Assembly: GCA_938038165.1 (NCBI GenBank)
Contig: CALHRB010000253.1
Span: forward strand, 1 to 8,613
Source of the DNA: Candidatus Kapaibacterium sp.
GTDB lineage: Bacteria > Bacteroidota > Ignavibacteria > Kapaibacteriales > UBA2268
Direction of reading: 5' to 3'
DNA length: 8,613 bases
Both the position numbers and the translations under genes were made by a program. Below are positions 7,874 to 8,613 of the stretch, piece by piece. Numbering within the stretch: position 1 is the first letter of the stretch; each line of letters opens with the position of its first letter. The notes below the pieces were generated by a model that saw nothing but the letters and a program-made list of their open reading frames with translations, was not told the DNA's origin and did no database searches.

Positions 7874-8183
7874 AATTCCACTGTTTTTAGCTCTTTGAAC
7901 AGACCTTGCGTTGTTTCTATTTCGGAATTAAGAATATTAAGTTTTTTCATAAATCCTTTTTTGTTATTTCAATTACATTTAAAATTTATATATATGAAGT
8001 TTTATAAAATATTTTTCTTGTATTAAAAATTAAATTCATTTAAAAATATTATCAATACTGTCCAACTGTTTAATGAGAAAATAGCTGTAAATTAATTAAA
8101 TATATCATCGTACAGAAATATTTCATTGTTATTGATTTGAAATTAAAATTGTCTTCAACAAATTAAATACTAGGAGCGGCAAA
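7874..8183. other. AT-rich region with no supported gene
   Basis: Very AT-rich, with stops in the frames I read. The only feature noted is a 26-codon minus-strand frame (7950-7870, ATG after AAAAAGGATTT) that ends where the transposase-like fragment begins. I do not call it a gene. The right part is probably the left end of the IS4-type remnant starting near 8184, but I could not identify its terminal inverted repeat. Confidence 0.5.
8172..8176 (+). promoter_or_regulatory. Ribosome binding site of the IS4-type transposase relic
   Basis: AGGAG lies 7 bases before the ATG at 8184. It is the only clear Shine-Dalgarno sequence in the window and decides the start of the IS4-type relic. Its presence contrasts with the BREX genes, which lack one. 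Confidence 0.6.
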
Positions 8184-8334
8184 ATGAATCAAGGTCAAAC
8201 AATCTTTTCACTAATTATAGATTATGCAACAAAACATAGATTCGATCATTGTGTAAAAAAATATCGAGGCAACTATAAACTTCAATCATTCACTTGTTGT
8301 TAACAATTCCTAGTAATGGCTTTTGCTCAATTGA
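8184..8334 (+). pseudogene. IS4-family transposase, N-terminal relic
   Basis: A plus-strand frame starts MNQGQTIFSLIIDYATKHRF and continues through CVKKYRGNYKLQSFTC. This matches the N-terminus (DUF4372-like region) of IS4-family transposases that are frequent in Bacteroidota and related phyla. A TAA at 8301-8303 breaks it after 39 codons. The same frame continues beyond the stop as QFLVMAFAQL (8304-8333), the expected next conserved block, so one ancestral gene is interrupted by a nonsense change. The usual continuation TYRESL is absent: after the first base of the expected Thr codon the sequence changes to what looks like an IS3-family end. The DDE catalytic domain is missing from the window. 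It is non-functional. Confidence 0.8.
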
Positions 8335-8613
8335 TGATACCATCCCCTTAAAGTAGACAAGTAGTAACGCAACTTTATTTGTAAAAGAGAATATTCGCAG
8401 AATCCTTTGGATAGGAGCTAATAGGTCAGAAAAAAAAAGCGTTATGATAAAGAGTTCAAAATCTCAGCAGTAAAAATGATATTGGAAGAAGGAATGAATG
8501 CAGTCCAGATATCAAGAGATCTTGGAGTAAACGAAAATTCACTTTATTAGTGGAAAAGAGAATACCTTTCAGTTCAACAGTAGGAATTGCCGGGTTGAGG
8601 AAGAATGAAGGCG
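8335..8613 (+). mobile_element. IS3-family insertion sequence, left part, degenerate, inserted in the IS4-type relic
   Basis: The stretch from 8335 begins TGATACCATCCCCTTAAAGT and continues AGACAAG. This resembles the terminal inverted repeats of IS3-family elements, which start with TG and carry a CCCC plus AAAGTnGACA pattern. It starts exactly where the IS4-type frame loses its homology and is followed by an IS3-type orfA. The element continues past the right edge, so orfB, the right repeat and the target duplication cannot be seen. The boundary is inferred from motif resemblance. Confidence 0.6.
8428..8613 (+). pseudogene. IS3-family transposase orfA (helix-turn-helix), degenerate
   Basis: The frame reads RKKKRYDKEFKISAVKMI followed by LEEGMNAVQISRDLGVNENS, then WKREY and later PG.GRMK. 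This is the classic orfA of IS3 elements, a helix-turn-helix protein that binds the element's ends and is fused to OrfB by frameshifting. It is broken. No start codon lies in frame upstream, since a TAG at 8422-8424 precedes it. In-frame stops fall at 8548-8550 (where an Arg is usual before WKREY), 8581-8583 and 8596-8598. Homology resumes after each stop, so these are point decay and not a different frame. The rest of the element lies beyond the right edge. Confidence 0.85.

Noticed and set aside
7870..7950. 26-codon minus-strand frame with ATG after AAAAAGGATTT
   Set aside because: It is short, in very AT-rich DNA, with no recognisable product. It could be part of the decayed transposase fragment next to it, but I cannot support it as a gene.
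7167..8183. CRISPR array, tRNA or riboswitch in the upstream flank
   Set aside because: I found no regularly spaced repeats, no cloverleaf-like GC-containing arms and no recognisable aptamer core on reading both strands.
8430..8438. Run of nine A at the start of the IS3 orfA as a programmed frameshift site
   Set aside because: IS3 frameshift sites lie near the end of orfA, not at its start, and a shift here would not bypass the three later in-frame stops.

Overview
The window holds the upstream half of a type 1 BREX (bacteriophage exclusion) operon on the minus strand, preceded by a flank of decayed insertion sequences. The DNA is AT-rich. Most BREX start codons lack a clear Shine-Dalgarno sequence and follow A/T-rich leaders. 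Together with an IS4-type transposase relic of a kind I associate with Bacteroidota-like genomes, this suggests the Bacteroidota/Ignavibacteriota/Chlorobiota assemblage. That placement is an inference from style, not from a marker gene.

Layout in transcription order, from right to left: brxA (7166-6558), brxB (6561-5962), brxC (5954-2472), a HEXXH zinc-peptidase gene resembling the phage-exclusion protein Lit / peptidase family U49 (2452-1511), and pglX (1495 to the left edge, cut off after 498 codons). The spacing is operon-like: a 4-base ATGA overlap between brxA and brxB, then gaps of 7, 19 and 15 bases. The remaining canonical type 1 genes, pglZ and brxL, are not in the window and would be expected beyond position 1.

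The BREX genes should work together. PglX methylates adenine in a non-palindromic host site to mark self DNA. BrxC is a large P-loop ATPase, and BrxA and BrxB are small essential or accessory core proteins. With PglZ and BrxL they block replication of unmodified phage DNA. The Lit-like gene sits in the middle of this set and is the unusual part. It keeps a full set of zincin motifs (HEYSH, a downstream EFNSD, and an HPDPDER motif), so it may be an embedded abortive-infection protease co-expressed with BREX.

Right of brxA, 7167-8613 contains no intact gene. It carries a short minus-strand fragment that weakly resembles an IS1380-type transposase N-terminus (about 7649-7873). Further right is a plus-strand relic of an IS4-type transposase N-terminus (8184-8334). 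That relic appears to be interrupted by an IS3-family element whose orfA (8428-8613, running off the edge) has three in-frame stops. No BREX-type transcriptional regulator (BrxR/WYL) is visible upstream of brxA.
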